A stretch of DNA of 64,000 nt from Paulownia fortunei (taxonomy: Eukaryota; Streptophyta; Magnoliopsida; Lamiales; Paulowniaceae), in assembly GCA_019321725.1 (NCBI GenBank), contig CM033115.1:3482673-3546672 (forward strand). The letters run 5' to 3'. Numbering within the stretch: the first letter of the stretch is position 1; every line of letters begins with the position of its first letter. The translations under genes were made by a program, and so were the position numbers. Under the pieces are notes generated by a model that was not told where the DNA came from, made no database searches, and saw only the letters and a list, made by a program, of their open reading frames with translations. This document shows, piece after piece, positions 1 through 12,400 of this stretch.

Positions 1-396
1 TCAAACAGAAGCTGTCATGAAAGGGCAAGAACAAAATTGAACACAGACAGCTGACCATGTCTAGACGCATCTGCTTCTTTCATACACTTTGTGAAACTTT
101 TGCGTAACGGTAGGACCCCCTAATATTAACATTTGACTTCTCATTCACATTGTTAACTCCCACAATACTATATTCAATTCCCCAAAGGACACAAACACAA
201 AACATTAAAAAACAACTTGATTTCAGCTTAATTCCAAGAATCGTTCATTTGACCCCTTGAAATAATTCACATCTTTAACACATGTCTTTATTTTCTTTTC
301 TTTTTGTGTTCTTGCATGCTGTTTTGATTCCAAGATTTCTGACCCTGAAAACCAAATTCTCTCTTAACTCAATCTGGGAAGCATCTGCAAGCAAAC
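1..396 (+). promoter_or_regulatory. Upstream region and 5' leader of the first gene
   Basis: AT-rich sequence before the first exon-intron border (donor gtgagt at 398). No clear TATA box was picked out. If transcription starts upstream of 282, the leader carries two upstream ATGs. The one at 316 stops after three codons. The one at 282 stays open for 38 codons to the donor and, after splicing, runs on to a TGA at 575-577, overlapping the main start out of frame. That would be an overlapping uORF able to reduce translation. The transcription start cannot be seen from sequence. Confidence 0.4.
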
Positions 397-3300
397 AGTG
401 AGTCATTTTTCTCTGCGAGCTTGGTTTTTGTGTTGTATGAATTATGATTCTTGGACATTTTTTTTGTTTTAGTTTCTTGTTTTCTTAATGGGTTTATGGC
501 TGTTTTGGGATTTATTTATTTATTTGTCTTTTATATTGATCAGTGTATCCAAAGGTGAAGGTGAGAGAACAGATTGAAGAAGCTGATCAATATGATTATG
601 AGAAAAGTTCTTTGCAGTCTTTGAAGGCATTTGAATGGCTCTCTTTGGATCATTTCTCTTCTTCTGGTATTACCTTCCTCAATATGTTTGCTTTTTTTCC
701 CCCTTTAATCTGTTAGCTGTTTTCTTAACTAATATGATTGAATTTTATATGTATTGTTTATCTTGAAGTTCTGTTCTGTTTTTGGTTCAGTGTCTTGATA
801 TAGAATGGGGCTCTCTTTTCTGGTTAGATTCCTGTGTATTTGGGAGAATGAGGTTGTAACTCTAATTTATTTATTTTTACTTTATATACCGTATATTTGA
901 TGATCATTTTGAATAATAGTGGATAATTAGCATATACTCAGAGCACTAACTGCTGATCATGCATAAAAATTGTTTAAGTTGCTTGTTAGTTCAAAGAAAG
1001 AGGAGAATTTTGTAATGATTGAAAACCAATTGTGGAACTTGAAATGGCCATTTTTCCTTGGTCATCACAGTTCAAGAATATTTCACTATTCCGGTGTGTG
1101 AGAAAAACAGTACTGCATTCAGTGTGTTGCTTTGTTGAGTATATGTTTTTCTCTCTTCATTTGTGGGCTGGAAGAGAGGCTGGTCGTTGATGGCATGCTT
1201 GGAAAAACACTTTGAAAATTTTCAATCACACTGACGGTGATCGAATGTACAAAAGGCAGGTTGTTCTTGGCAAGATAGAAATGCATAAATGTTGGTTATC
1301 TTGGCAAGTCTATCATGATGACAATTTGGAGACTGTACAAGATATACTTTTTGAAGTATCTGTTCTGATTCAGATTGCTTTATGATTTCTTGCTAATAGT
1401 TAAACATAACTTGGGCAAAAATCTCCTCCAAGAGAGAAATAAAGGAAAAGGGTTACAAGAATTTTTCCACAGAAAGGGTCCAGACCACAACCGAACATAT
1501 AAGTGTGGGATTCTTCTGTTCCTATCTAAACAACAATATTTCTTTGACATCCTGAAAACTAAGAACAAGGTCAAATAAATTGGAAAATCAATAGACAGAA
1601 GCCACTTTCTCCTATACTTCCTTAAGTTTCAAATGTTAGTGTCTGAGGAATTGTTGATTTTCGTGCAATGCTACCAGAACATAACATTTAATGACTAGGC
1701 CGTCATCATTGGAGCTTACTTCCTGCTTATTTAAGCGCTGTACATGCTAAATCATAAATCTTTATATTTGAGAATATATGCAGCTTTATCATCCTTCCTT
1801 TTGTTCATAAACCTATGAGAACTTCGTAAGAGGTGCTCCCTTCTTTGGTTGTGTAGATGAGTCTCCACGATCGGTTGTAAGAATTCGTGGCTCATATGTC
1901 CCAAAATCACCAACACCTAGCTTTCAAGCATCCAAAGGTATGATATTTACCAGCTTAATTTTCTATGGATTGTCATACTGAATGATTTATAATGAATTAA
2001 CACCTACTTGGTTATCAAGCAGAAGAAACAAACAAAAAGAAGAGGATTGGCATGGGTGAGAACCGCAAAAATGTTAGAGCTACCTCAGCCCCACGTCCAC
2101 GTGCTGTCTTATCGAGTCCAGGTAACTCGTATATTCTGATCTTCTACTATCAGTTTCTTGCTGACTATTTACTGTAAGTGGGACTTTTGTGGATCCAAAT
2201 ATTAGTTTAGTATTTCATTGCTCAATGACATTAATATACAGTTGGACTAATTGACATACACATTTAAATCTTAAAAACTTACAAGTGACCTGTGCTGTTG
2301 CTGAAGAGTCTTTAGTCTGAAGGTCGTTTTACATAGGAGTTTATCCGTATATGTGGAGCTGTATGTTTTAGGTGTCATCTGATTTTGGTGTTTTTGCATT
2401 TTGGTAACAAGATTTCCGTATAAAATCTACATAAGCCCTGAAATTGACTGATTCATGTGTAGTCTGGGGAAATCAATGCTAATATCTTTGTTCTTCATGT
2501 TCTAGTCTTTAAGCTGAACTAGCAGTGTATACAGACTGCAAAATGTAATTAAATCTGACTTGCCCCACTATTCTTTGAAGCATAAGGATGCTACTGACTA
2601 TATACTTGATTCCACTGCCAGTTTCTGCTGATAAATTATTTTTCCATATTCTGCCGTTATCCAGTAATGCATACAAATAAATCCATTTGTTTGTTTGTTT
2701 CAAGAGATTTCATGTTTACTTAATCAAGGTAATGTGCAGAGGCATGAAACCAGATATTATTTAGATTTGCAGTAAGGCATCTCATTTTTCGGAGAATTAG
2801 GTATAAGCATTTACTCATCTAATGAAAGTTAATGAAGTATTAATGATTGGCAACCTCTTAAAATTTATTAAGACTCTGGAAAAGAAATGATAATTCTTAG
2901 GAACACCATTCTTTGTTTTACATTCCAGTTGATATTGTGACTGAAGTGTAGACTTTTCCTCTACCGATATGCGATAACTGTGAAAAGACATTTCTTTCTA
3001 ACTTTTAACGTTCATACAGGACAATAGTGCATGGGACTTTAGATGTGTGTTGCATCAGTTTATAACAGTTGGAGAGTGAAACTTTGAAACAATTTCAGAT
3101 GTCATTATAGTCCTGCTCTAGTAGGATTATTATTGTTGGCTTGCTCACTTTTATCTGATTTGTGCTCTACTTTTATCATATTTTATCACTACCTTATTTT
3201 GAGTATTTACTGGATACATCAATTTTCTTTTCATTTTGTTCAGATAATGATGGGATCATTGGGAGCAAAACACAGACAAGAAGAGAACTACTTTCAGCTC

Positions 3301-3512
3301 TAAAAAATCATAATTCTTGTCAGAACAGACACACCAAATGTAAGGTCTTCCCAAGATCTGAAGGTGCAGAAGTTGCACCCACACAAGGTCACAACAAGGA
3401 ATCAACTGAGTGCAAGAATGATATTCGGCTAAAAGGAAGAACAGCTCCAGCTGATTCAAGTGTCAGAGGAGGACATCGAAGAAGGATAATCCCAGCATTT
3501 ATCAAGAGCTGA
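397..3512 (+). CDS. Small basic plant protein, five exons, unrecognised family
   Basis: Exons: 397 (A of the ATG), 544-666, 1857-1937, 2020-2121 and 3244-3512; joined they give 576 nt, a 191-aa protein ending in TGA. All introns are GT-AG and all later junctions are phase 1. The first exon ends in A at 397 and the next begins TG at 544, so the ATG itself is created by splicing; no other in-frame ATG precedes the conserved-looking MYPKVKVREQIEEADQ start. Residues 20-41 are acidic/aromatic (SLKAFEWLSLDHFSS), followed by a Ser/Pro-rich stretch (SYVPKSPTPSFQAS), a basic patch (NKKKRIGMGENRKN) and an Arg-rich tail (RGGHRRRIIPAFIKS). No membrane segment or signal peptide is visible. The basic patches could be nuclear targeting (inference). 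Exon 4 has tandem acceptors (aag/cag at 2019 and 2022), giving 191- or 190-aa forms. I do not recognise the family and propose no function. Confidence 0.8.
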
Positions 3513-3850
3513 GCTTTTGATTAGCTTTCATAAAACTAATCTGTGCACATAAAATGTTACTAATACCGCGCGAATCACTAATGCAATGCAGATAGCATAA
3601 TTTGGAAGAGGAAGAGGCTGAATCAATCTGAAAGTAAAGTGTTGAGCAGTCAGCACTAGGGGTAAAATTGAGGTAAACACAAAGTACCCTTGACTAACAA
3701 GAAATGAACAGCTTGAAATGGAAATTGATTCTTCAATATTTGTAAAAGTCTTTTTCAAGACACCCTGAATATTGCCTGACAATTTATTTTCATTTTATCT
3801 AAGTAGTTTGAGTGGTTTGCCAGAGGATGTCTAATTATGATGGTTGCCAA
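3513..3850 (+). other. 3' flank of the first gene
   Basis: Probably the 3' UTR followed by spacer. No canonical AATAAA was noted, and nothing gene-like is seen on either strand. Confidence 0.4.
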
Positions 3851-3854
3851 TTTT

Positions 3855-4225
3855 TAGAGGGTGTTTGGTGAGCTTATAATTTTTTTATAACTTCTTATAA
3901 ACATTAACTTTCAGAAGTTATAAAGTGTTTTCAACATTAACTTTCAGATGTTATAAAGTGGTATCAAGATTTTTGGGAGAGAACTTAAAAACTTCCATAT
4001 AAATTATTTTTAAAAAAAATAAGGAGTTTATAACTTATTTTTAAATATTTATAAATTTCTTCAGTTTTAACCATATTAATTACAAAATTATCATTATTAA
4101 TATGTTATAAGCTAGATAATTTTATTTTATTCAAATTATTTAAGAACTTATTTTTAAAATAAGATTTAATATTTTTTAAACTCCAAAAATATTTTACAAG
4201 ATATTTTAAATAAGTACATCCTCTT
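3855..4225. mobile_element. Putative MITE-like AT-rich element
   Basis: Starts with tagagggtgtttggtgagc, the GGGTGTTTGG-type end common to many plant MITEs. It contains two nearly identical tandem copies of cattaactttcagatgttataaag and continues as Ttataa/aataag-rich sequence. A related block in opposite orientation lies at about 16760-17135. The right end and target duplication are not resolved. Confidence 0.4.
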
Positions 4226-4660
4226 GCTTTAGCACATATGCTCCAACAACCTATTTTTCAGTCTGTTCATGCTTATCTTCCTGCCTAGTTCATATTGCTT
4301 ATGATTTCCCCGAAATCTGCCTAAGTTAGAATTTTTTTTTCTTTTTTTTCTTTTTTCTTTGTTCTATTTAACTGTTTAGTTAGAATTGATCTTTAGCCTT
4401 TCATCTTCCAGAAAAATTGGATTTTTTTTTCAAAAAAAGAAATGGAATTCTTCAATTGTTTGGTTCACAAAAAAAGATAGAAAAAAGAGGGCAAAATCTT
4501 TTCATCTAGGAGACAATCATTTTCTTCCAAACCATATAGTAACAAAGTACAACTTATTGATCCAAAAAGGTGCAATTGCATAGCTTTGAAGAGCAAAGAA
4601 AAAAAATTGCACAAGCAATAGTAGTAGTATCCAAGTGAGGAAATAGTGCCATGTGGATTT
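4226..4660. other. Spacer without recognised gene
   Basis: T-rich stretch (cttttttttcttttttc near 4335) and unremarkable AT-rich sequence. The only reading frame (4386-4583) has low-complexity composition and no family resemblance. Confidence 0.4.
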
Positions 4661-4669
4661 GCTTGGGTT

Positions 4670-5153
4670 AGGCCTCAATAGCCTTGAACATAGCCCTGGC
4701 CTTCTCCGCCTCAGATCATCAAAAGTGTCGAAATTCTTGAGGGAGAAGGTGGTGTGGGAATCATCAAGCTCATCGGTTTTGGTGATAAGGCGGCCACTTT
4801 ACTAAGGGCAAAGGAATTCCCTTGTATTGATAACTCTCTCAGCGTGGGATTAGGAGTCCGTCACATTCTCTCCTATCCAAACCTAAACATTGCCCTCGTT
4901 CGGAAAACCAATTACTAAAGGAAAGGATTTTATGTGGGATGAGAAGTCCGTCACATATAGCAATATAAAAGGGGATGCCAAATGAGACTTCTTGAATCCA
5001 TCATTTACCATATCAAGATTGTACCGACTGAAGGAGAATGCATTTGCAAGAACAGGAGCATTTACTACACCAAGGGCGACGTTGCAAAGAGAAGGCCATG
5101 GCTATGTTCAAGGCTATTGAGGCCAACCTCCATACCAATCCAGATGCCTAAGA
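4670..5153 (+). pseudogene. Rearranged PR-10 (Bet v 1 / major latex family) pseudogene
   Basis: Three fragments identify the family. At 4706-4790 one frame reads PPQIIKSVEILEGEGGVG then IIKLIGFGD, the PR-10 region holding the glycine-rich loop. At about 4992-5085 another frame gives LESIIYHIKIVPTEGECIC then KNRSIYYTKGDV. At 5095-5153 a third gives KAMAMFKAIEANLHTNPDA and a TAA stop, the typical C-terminal helix. The pieces are in different frames. The middle (about 4800-4985) is foreign or heavily degraded and carries two copies of a motif like gtgggat-agtccgtcacat (4842 and 4931). An inverted 36-bp copy of the C-terminal segment abuts the N-side fragment at 4670-4706. PR-10 proteins are small cytosolic ligand-binding proteins induced by stress. 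This copy lacks its N-terminal exon and cannot encode a full protein. Confidence 0.8.
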
Positions 5154-5159
5154 CTGATT

Positions 5160-6830
5160 AGATGGCCAAAGGGGTTATCTCTTTGCCTGAATACTCCCAT
5201 TACTCACTGTCAAATCTTGCTTCTTTATAGTTCTGCATTTTCAGTTTTTCTGCTCAATAATTTGTACATCTGCATTATATTTGTATTGCAAATTTGCAAT
5301 GTATATGCTTTATCAAAACTCATTCCTCTAAGCAACTCCTCACGCTTATCAAACTTGTTGGAAAATTAATATCATAAATTGAATATATCTATATGCAGCT
5401 ATGTCGATCAGTCAAGTTTGACATACAAATCTCATTTTGATCGATTCCTGAATACGTTCATAATCTATTGAATATCACACACTACATACCTTTACTTGCA
5501 GCGTGGACAACTAACAGAGTTAGACGAATTTATTTAGGAGAACGAATCCTAATCTTATTAGGATCTACTTCCACCTAAATTGTAAAATTAAGATTCAATT
5601 CAAATATGGACACCAATTGGATTATGAATCTTAAATCCGACCGCCAACAAAACTCTTCGACCTCAACCAAACCCACAAATCACAAGAAAGTAATAATAGA
5701 ATTCCAAGTTAAGACATCTCTATACCCCATTCAAGAACCACTTTAGCCTGTGCAACATGCCCTGTTGCATGTTAAAAATTTCTTTGAATTTTTGTGGTTT
5801 GCCCCTCGAATTTAACTACAATAATCCTTAATTTCAAATCTTGTGTCCAAATAATTGTTCAAATTCTAACACTCAAATGATTTCACATGTTTGCTTGAGC
5901 AGACCAACAAATTTCAACGTCTTTCAAGCTATCAAGATTAATGAAACATATATAATTTTAAAGCTCTCATACTTCTATAAAACTCACCTTAAGGTAATAA
6001 AAAATTTAGCAAAAAAGAAAAATAAAATTTGTTTCCCTTTAGGCTTTTTATACAATTTCTATACGTCACCAAAATTTTCTCTGCAAATTAGTTGGTTAAA
6101 TAATTATACTAATAGAACAATTATGGAAAAAATTGAATAAACTTCACTATCAATTATCAATTAATTTTTATGTTATGAAAAAGCCTTTTAGACCATTCCC
6201 ATAAATTTTATAAAGGATTGTTATAATAATTTGAAGTTAGAATAATTCTTTACTAAAATTGCCCGAACTTTCTCACTAATGATACATTGTTTTTATGCTA
6301 ATCCAATCTAACAAATGTGTCTGTTAGACAATGCATAAAAATACAAAAAGGGAAGAAAAAGGATTGGAAAAACTAAATATACTTATTTTATGAAAATAAA
6401 GATAATTAATTAGTAATTGGGAAATTAATTGCTTGTGGACAAGACGATTTGATGGGATTTGAAAGGGTTTTTATTTTTGTAAACCCTAAACGCTTACTTT
6501 AAGTGTTGAAATAAGTAAAATGGAAAAGTGGAATTTGAATTAATTTTTATTTTTATTTTACTTTAAAATCCCTCCAAAACGAGTAGGATCTTAATGAAAT
6601 TGGAATTGAAAATAATATTGCCGAATATTATTAGATATTAATTTTAATTTTTATTCTATTAGGTCTTTTAACTGCATACTACAAGTCAAAAATCTCAAAT
6701 TCTTATTCCTTTCCAACACAATGAATTAAATACATGTAATTGCATATGCTCGTATAATGGGAATTGACAAAAAATAGACACAAATTTGAACTAAAATTAT
6801 TTTATAATTCCAATTCTAATGGTTCAAGTG
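5160..6830. other. AT-rich intergenic sequence
   Basis: No gene recognised. The only longer frame (5841-6140) is Asn/Lys-rich as expected by chance in AT-rich DNA. A short inverted motif, gcaacatgccctgttgcatg (5751-5770), and a single aaccctaaac telomere-like box (about 6482) are present but unsupported as functional sites. Confidence 0.5.
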
Positions 6831-8780
6831 CTTGGTGTGCTATGAAGTTGTGATATCAAATTTGAGTTTTTTTTCAAAGAATTAATAATTGCATCATTAT
6901 ATCAATTGATTAATAATTAATTCAATAAAATTATTAACAATCAATTAACTACAACTGAAAATTACTTCTAATGAGATTTGATGTCAAGAACTTATATTTG
7001 TGGAGTCTTGGTGCAGTTTTAGAAAGTCAGCTATTATTGCTTGGAAAATACGATGGATGGGCAATCAGTGGATTTAAACCCAAACTATAATTAACCTATT
7101 TTATTGAGGGTGGGCCTAAAACCTAGCTAAATAGGTTTTGGGTATGAATTTTAATTTTTTAAATCTACTCAAAGTTGGGATATGTAACGGGTTTTAATGC
7201 ATTCGTCCCGAATTCAATTCCTAATATATAAAATATATATTATAATTACTAATTATTTTAATTTCACTAAATTTTGAATTTCACTAGATTTTCTATTTAT
7301 AAAATTTAATAAAATTAATTTGCCCCCCTTTAAATTATAAAATTATCTTAATTGTTTACTCAAATTTTTATAATCTTATTTTGAATATGTAAATTTAAAA
7401 ATATTTTAAACTATTTGAAACTTCATTTTTCAAAATTTTATGTGCTTATTATTAATATAAAGTTTTAAAAGGCATTTGTAGTATTAAAACTTTATTATGA
7501 TTTTATCTGTACAAACATGATTTATATTAATTAAAAAATACTCATTATTGTTATTTTTTAAACTTATTTGTTAGTTTTTAACTTATTTGAGTTCATTTTC
7601 TTTATTTATTATTTTAGATTATTATAATTTTTATGTTGCAAGAAATTATAAGTATAGGTTTTTCAGAATACATTTTATTTGAATAATAATTATAAAATAA
7701 TACTCAAATATATGCAATAGTTTTTGGAAACAAGTTTGATTGACAAATTCATTTTTGACATATTACTATAAATTTTTATAACGTTAATAATTATTTTTAT
7801 TTAAACAATAGTTCTCTTTTACAATAAAAAAAAAGAACTTCATTAGTTTTTTAATATATTTTTAATTCATTATATAAACTTATAAATGTCTAGCTACTTA
7901 TATAAAGTACATTTTATTTGAAAAATTATTTTCTTTTTTCACAATGCTAAAGACAAATTTGAACACTTAATAATGACTCACAAGATTGTGATGAAACTAT
8001 GAGAATTACTTTAATATTCGGATTATATTTTTTAATATTTTGTAAGTTAATTTTTGTTTTGTTTTAGATTGAATTAGATTTGATTCTCATTTTCATTTAA
8101 AACTCTTTTTTTTTCGAATGCTTATGTAGATATGATATGTATGAGAAATTTATGTATAAATATCATATTTTTATTTATAGTTGTATTTATTTTTTAATAA
8201 TTAATTAATAAAAAAATCACAATAAATAAATATTTTTATAGATAAAAATTAATTAATATTATATTTTTATGATCGAATCTCGCCCCCTATCCTGAAATCC
8301 TAACTTCGCCCCTGAATGCAACATTATTTGCATAACTGTTTCTAGACTTCAACTTAAATTCAAAAATACTATAATTGTCGGTTTAATACAAATATGTATA
8401 ATGAAAAGATTATATTATTATTAAAACAATCATATATAATTTAGATATGTTCATTTTCTATAAATCAATGCAATTATAACCTTTAATAATTAGAAAAAAG
8501 AAAAAATATAACTAAAATTAATTAATACTTTTATCATCCGTACTAAATTAAAAATATTAAAACCTAATAGCCATATAAAAAAGTAACTATTCAAGACAAA
8601 AAAAGCAAACATTTTATTCTTAGTTGGTTGGATCCAACCCGTCGAGTTTTATGTTTGGGGTGGGGAGAAGCGAGGGAGGCAAGGCGAAACAAATTCGATG
8701 GGATTAGGGTAAATCTGGAGTTCAATTTTTATTTTTTTTTGAAAAATTTTTTAAATTTGATCAAATTTTTCGAATCTTGC
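6831..8780. mobile_element. AT-rich region with probable decayed DNA-transposon ends
   Basis: Very AT-rich with no coding potential seen. The block ends at 8269-8316 with gatcgaatctcgccccctat...ctgaaatcctaacttcgcccctg. This resembles the CAGGGGCGGA-type terminus (here inverted) of plant hAT/ZMYM1-type elements. A possible second run (gcccccctttaaattat) lies at 7322. A composite repeat with gggcctaaaacctagctaaa and related words lies at 7105-7210. No matching left end was found, so boundaries are uncertain. Confidence 0.3.
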
Positions 8781-8786
8781 TCCGCT

Positions 8787-8849
8787 ATCAACCTTATCTA
8801 TATTAAATGAAACAATATCAACCTTATCTATATTAAATGAAACAAAATG
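8787..8849. repeat. Two-copy tandem repeat
   Basis: The word atcaaccttatctatattaa and the following atgaaacaa occur twice back to back with a period of about 31 bp. Direct reading of sequence; function unknown. Confidence 0.75.
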
Positions 8850-9437
8850 AATACCAAATATAAATTAGACTCCAACCCAAACATAACCTTTTTACCAACA
8901 ACATACTGAAAAAAAAATAAATGAATAGATAAAACAAGAAAAAGGAAACCCGAAAGAACAAACAAAAAATAAAAAAACAAAATAAGAAAAAGAACAAAAG
9001 GAAAAAAGAAATGGAAAAAAGAAGCATAAACAAATACAAAAAAGTTGTACGCGTTTCTTCTCTGTTTACACTTTCGCACACAACAAATACCAAAAGGCAG
9101 CTGAAAACCAATGGTCTTTATGTTGTAATTACACAGTATATATAAGAGTGTGTATGCATACACACACATACACGCACACACACTATCCAACCCCTACAAT
9201 ACAAATTAGCACCACAGATACACCATAAAGTTCATCCCACTGCTTCCCTGAGATTTATCAGTAGTACGAGCAGTTGGAGTAACTGTACAGTGCGTGGGGG
9301 TTTGCTGGGATAATGTGAAATGGTGAAACTGAATCTGGGTTGGGATTAATTCTTTTTACTTTTTTTTTTCTTTTATAGATCTTGGTAATTGGGGTTTCTA
9401 GATCTGGGTTTCTCTTCTGAATCTGTGTTTTCTCTCA
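8850..9437 (+). promoter_or_regulatory. Promoter and 5' UTR region of the NTF2-RRM gene
   Basis: An A-rich stretch (8905-9030) precedes a short microsatellite of CA/CACG type (9155-9183) and then a G/T-rich region leading into the start codon at 9438. The sequence tatatataagag (9137-9148) could be a TATA box about 290 bp upstream of the ATG, but the transcription start is not known. Confidence 0.35.
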
Positions 9438-12400
9438 ATGGCGACGGCTTTTCCTCTGCCTGTCACTGCTGCCCAGGTCATTTTTTTTTCTCTCTCTAGG
9501 CCTGTAGATACGTATTGTTTATACATATTATGTGTTCCCTGTGTGTTCTTGCATATTGTATAGCGTTTATGTATGGATATGCGTAGTTCTGCAGCCACAG
9601 CATTTGCAACTATTTAGACCAGTGTACAACTTAAGAAGCATGTGGGGCAAAAATCCGTTGCCGTGTCTAATTTTTATTTGTACCTGTGGCTATTCTTGTC
9701 GATAGATATATGTGGATGCATGGATACCTATAGTTTTGTGTTCTTTATTTGGATGTGCGTTATAAAAAGTCTTGATGATTATGCTTACTAAGACGTTATA
9801 TTGCCGAGTTCTTGATTTGTTCAGGCGTTCGTGGGACAATGGTGTTTATGAGTAGAATGTTGTGGGCATGCTATCCATTGTATTTATGTATGCAGAGACA
9901 GTTTTACTGATGTATGTGTAGATTTGGCTCTTTTTATATGACAGAGAATATGCATTTAAAGCGGTCTTGCACATGTGAAGATTTGATTTCACCTTGGGTG
10001 GCTCTGTTGTGAGAATTTGTGTGTTTATAGTATCATACAATAGAATAACACACCTGATTTCAGTAACTGATTTGTGTAAAATAAAAAAATCTCCCTCATT
10101 GATTTGTCTCATCAAAAGTTCTATATACATAATTTGTTCATTGATCTCTCTTTGTTAACCAAGTGTTTTGCATACATGAGTAAGCACAACATATAGAAGT
10201 GTGGAATGCTGTCTTCCAGTGATTATTTTCATTTTTATAGTATTCTGTCTGTCCAAGCTTTACGGTATCTTATGGCAACAGAAGAAATCAACCAAGATTA
10301 TTAAGGAAAACTCCATATATTTGCGTATGATGGATATTGTTGAATATTTGTTCATAATTCCTTTATTTCTTTTAGGTGGGGACATACTTTGTTGGGCAGT
10401 ACTATCAAATGCTACAAAACCAGCCGGATTTTGTGCACCAGTTTTACAGTGATGCCAGCACTGTGCTTCGGATTGATGGAAACACAAGAGAGACTGCTAC
10501 TGCGATGCTGGTATTCTTTGTGAACTGATATCATGTGCATGAATTAGTCACTTGAAGTTTAGACTTAGTAATAACGGATATGCCTTAAACTGAAGTAGAA
10601 GATACGTAGCGGACCACTGCTATTGTAATAGTAATTCAAAGAAAGAATTGGAGCTTTACTTTTGATGGGGTCTTCTGTTTCTGGCCTGTTCATGGATTAG
10701 ACTGGAATAGTTTATTTACTCTTTAAAATGATGGATACTTACTAGATACTTCTCTAATTATTGTGCAAGATTGATCCTAACCCAAATAATCTGACTTTCA
10801 TCTGATTCAATGTTAACATTCAGTTTTGGTTTTTATCTATCATCATAAGTGGCTTTAATGCATCGACATTTAGAAAAATCACCCCGTGAATTGTCGGGCA
10901 GGCGTCAGACACGGACATGGACATAGCACTGACGTGCTCAACACCACATTTGGTGTGCTAGAAAACTAAATGAAAAAGAAATCCAACTCGGCACCGACAT
11001 GGCTGATGGCATGTCCGATATATTTGGGATGTCTTTTTTCATATTTTAAAAATCTTAGGAGTTGTAAAAAAATTTAACTAAAAATCAAAAACTCCTAAAA
11101 CTAATTGAAAAAAATAGTGTTACCTTATCTAAATAACTTTCTCTCACTTCTTGAACATTTCTTTTTTGAAGGCGGATTTTTTTTTCCCTGTCAAATCAGA
11201 ATCCACTAAGTCCACAAATCCACTAGTAGCATCCGACACCATCACCGGCATGAGCATCTTTCATTTTGTATTCGCACTGTTGTCTCTATAAATCTTTATC
11301 AAATGCTTATATACATTTATGTATGTATATGTATGTGTAAATATAATATAAATTGGGACAGCTGTGTCGGAGCCATGTCGTGTCCTACAATTGGCTGAAC
11401 AGTAAACTTGTTTAGTATGTGGTTCCAGTCATGCACCCATTCTGTATATGAAACCACAAAAACCTATGTGACGCTTGATCTTAGGTAAATTGGCCAAGAA
11501 GGTTACATGTTAATTTGCATATAAGTTGATACTTTGTAGTTTCCTTTCTTGAATTGTAATATGAAAATTTCTACTTGAACATTTTCTTTTAGCAGCTTAT
11601 TAAATGCTCAAATCTAACTGGGTCACATGACATTTCATTCTAGTGCATCATTTAAGTGATTTTCATGTAACTTTGTTTTCTTGCTCTAGATAGTGATAGG
11701 ATCCATGTTAAGTTCTCCTTCTTTTCTTAATTCTTTGCAGCAAATCCACCAACTTATCATGTCGCTCAATTATACTGGGATAGAGATTAAGACTGCGCAT
11801 TCTTTAGAATCTTGGAATGGTGGAGTTCTAGTGATGGTTTCAGGTTCTGTGCATGTAAAGGATTTCAGTGGGAGGAAGAAGTTCGTGGAAACATTTTTTC
11901 TCGCACCTCAAGAGAAAGGATACTTCGTTCTCAATGATATTTTCCACTATGTTGATGAAGAACAAATTCTGCAGCATCCAATTGCCTATTTACCTCAGCG
12001 CAGTCTTGATTCCAAGCTCCATTCTTCGGCTACAGTTCGAGAACAAGGTTCATTTCTTCAGTCTTTTTTTTTTTTTTTTAAATTAGTTTTGCTAGAAAAG
12101 GATTTGATTTACAGCTTGTACAAATTTTTATTCAGCATAAAGTGAAGAAAGAAACGTAATTGGAATTTTGATTCAATCTTATGGGGACTGGTCAAAGAGG
12201 AGAGCAGGAGAGGTGGTTTGATGCTTCAGTAAATTTTTAGGTTAGCTTGAAAAGATAATTTTTGTTGATAAAATTAACATTAGATTTATAGTTTTGAAAA
12301 TTAAATTAGGACCCTTAAAATTCTTGGAGCCATCATGAATTGATCCTGAAAAAATATAATGCGTAAGTATTGCTTTGGGAAGTATACTACTTTCAAAGGT

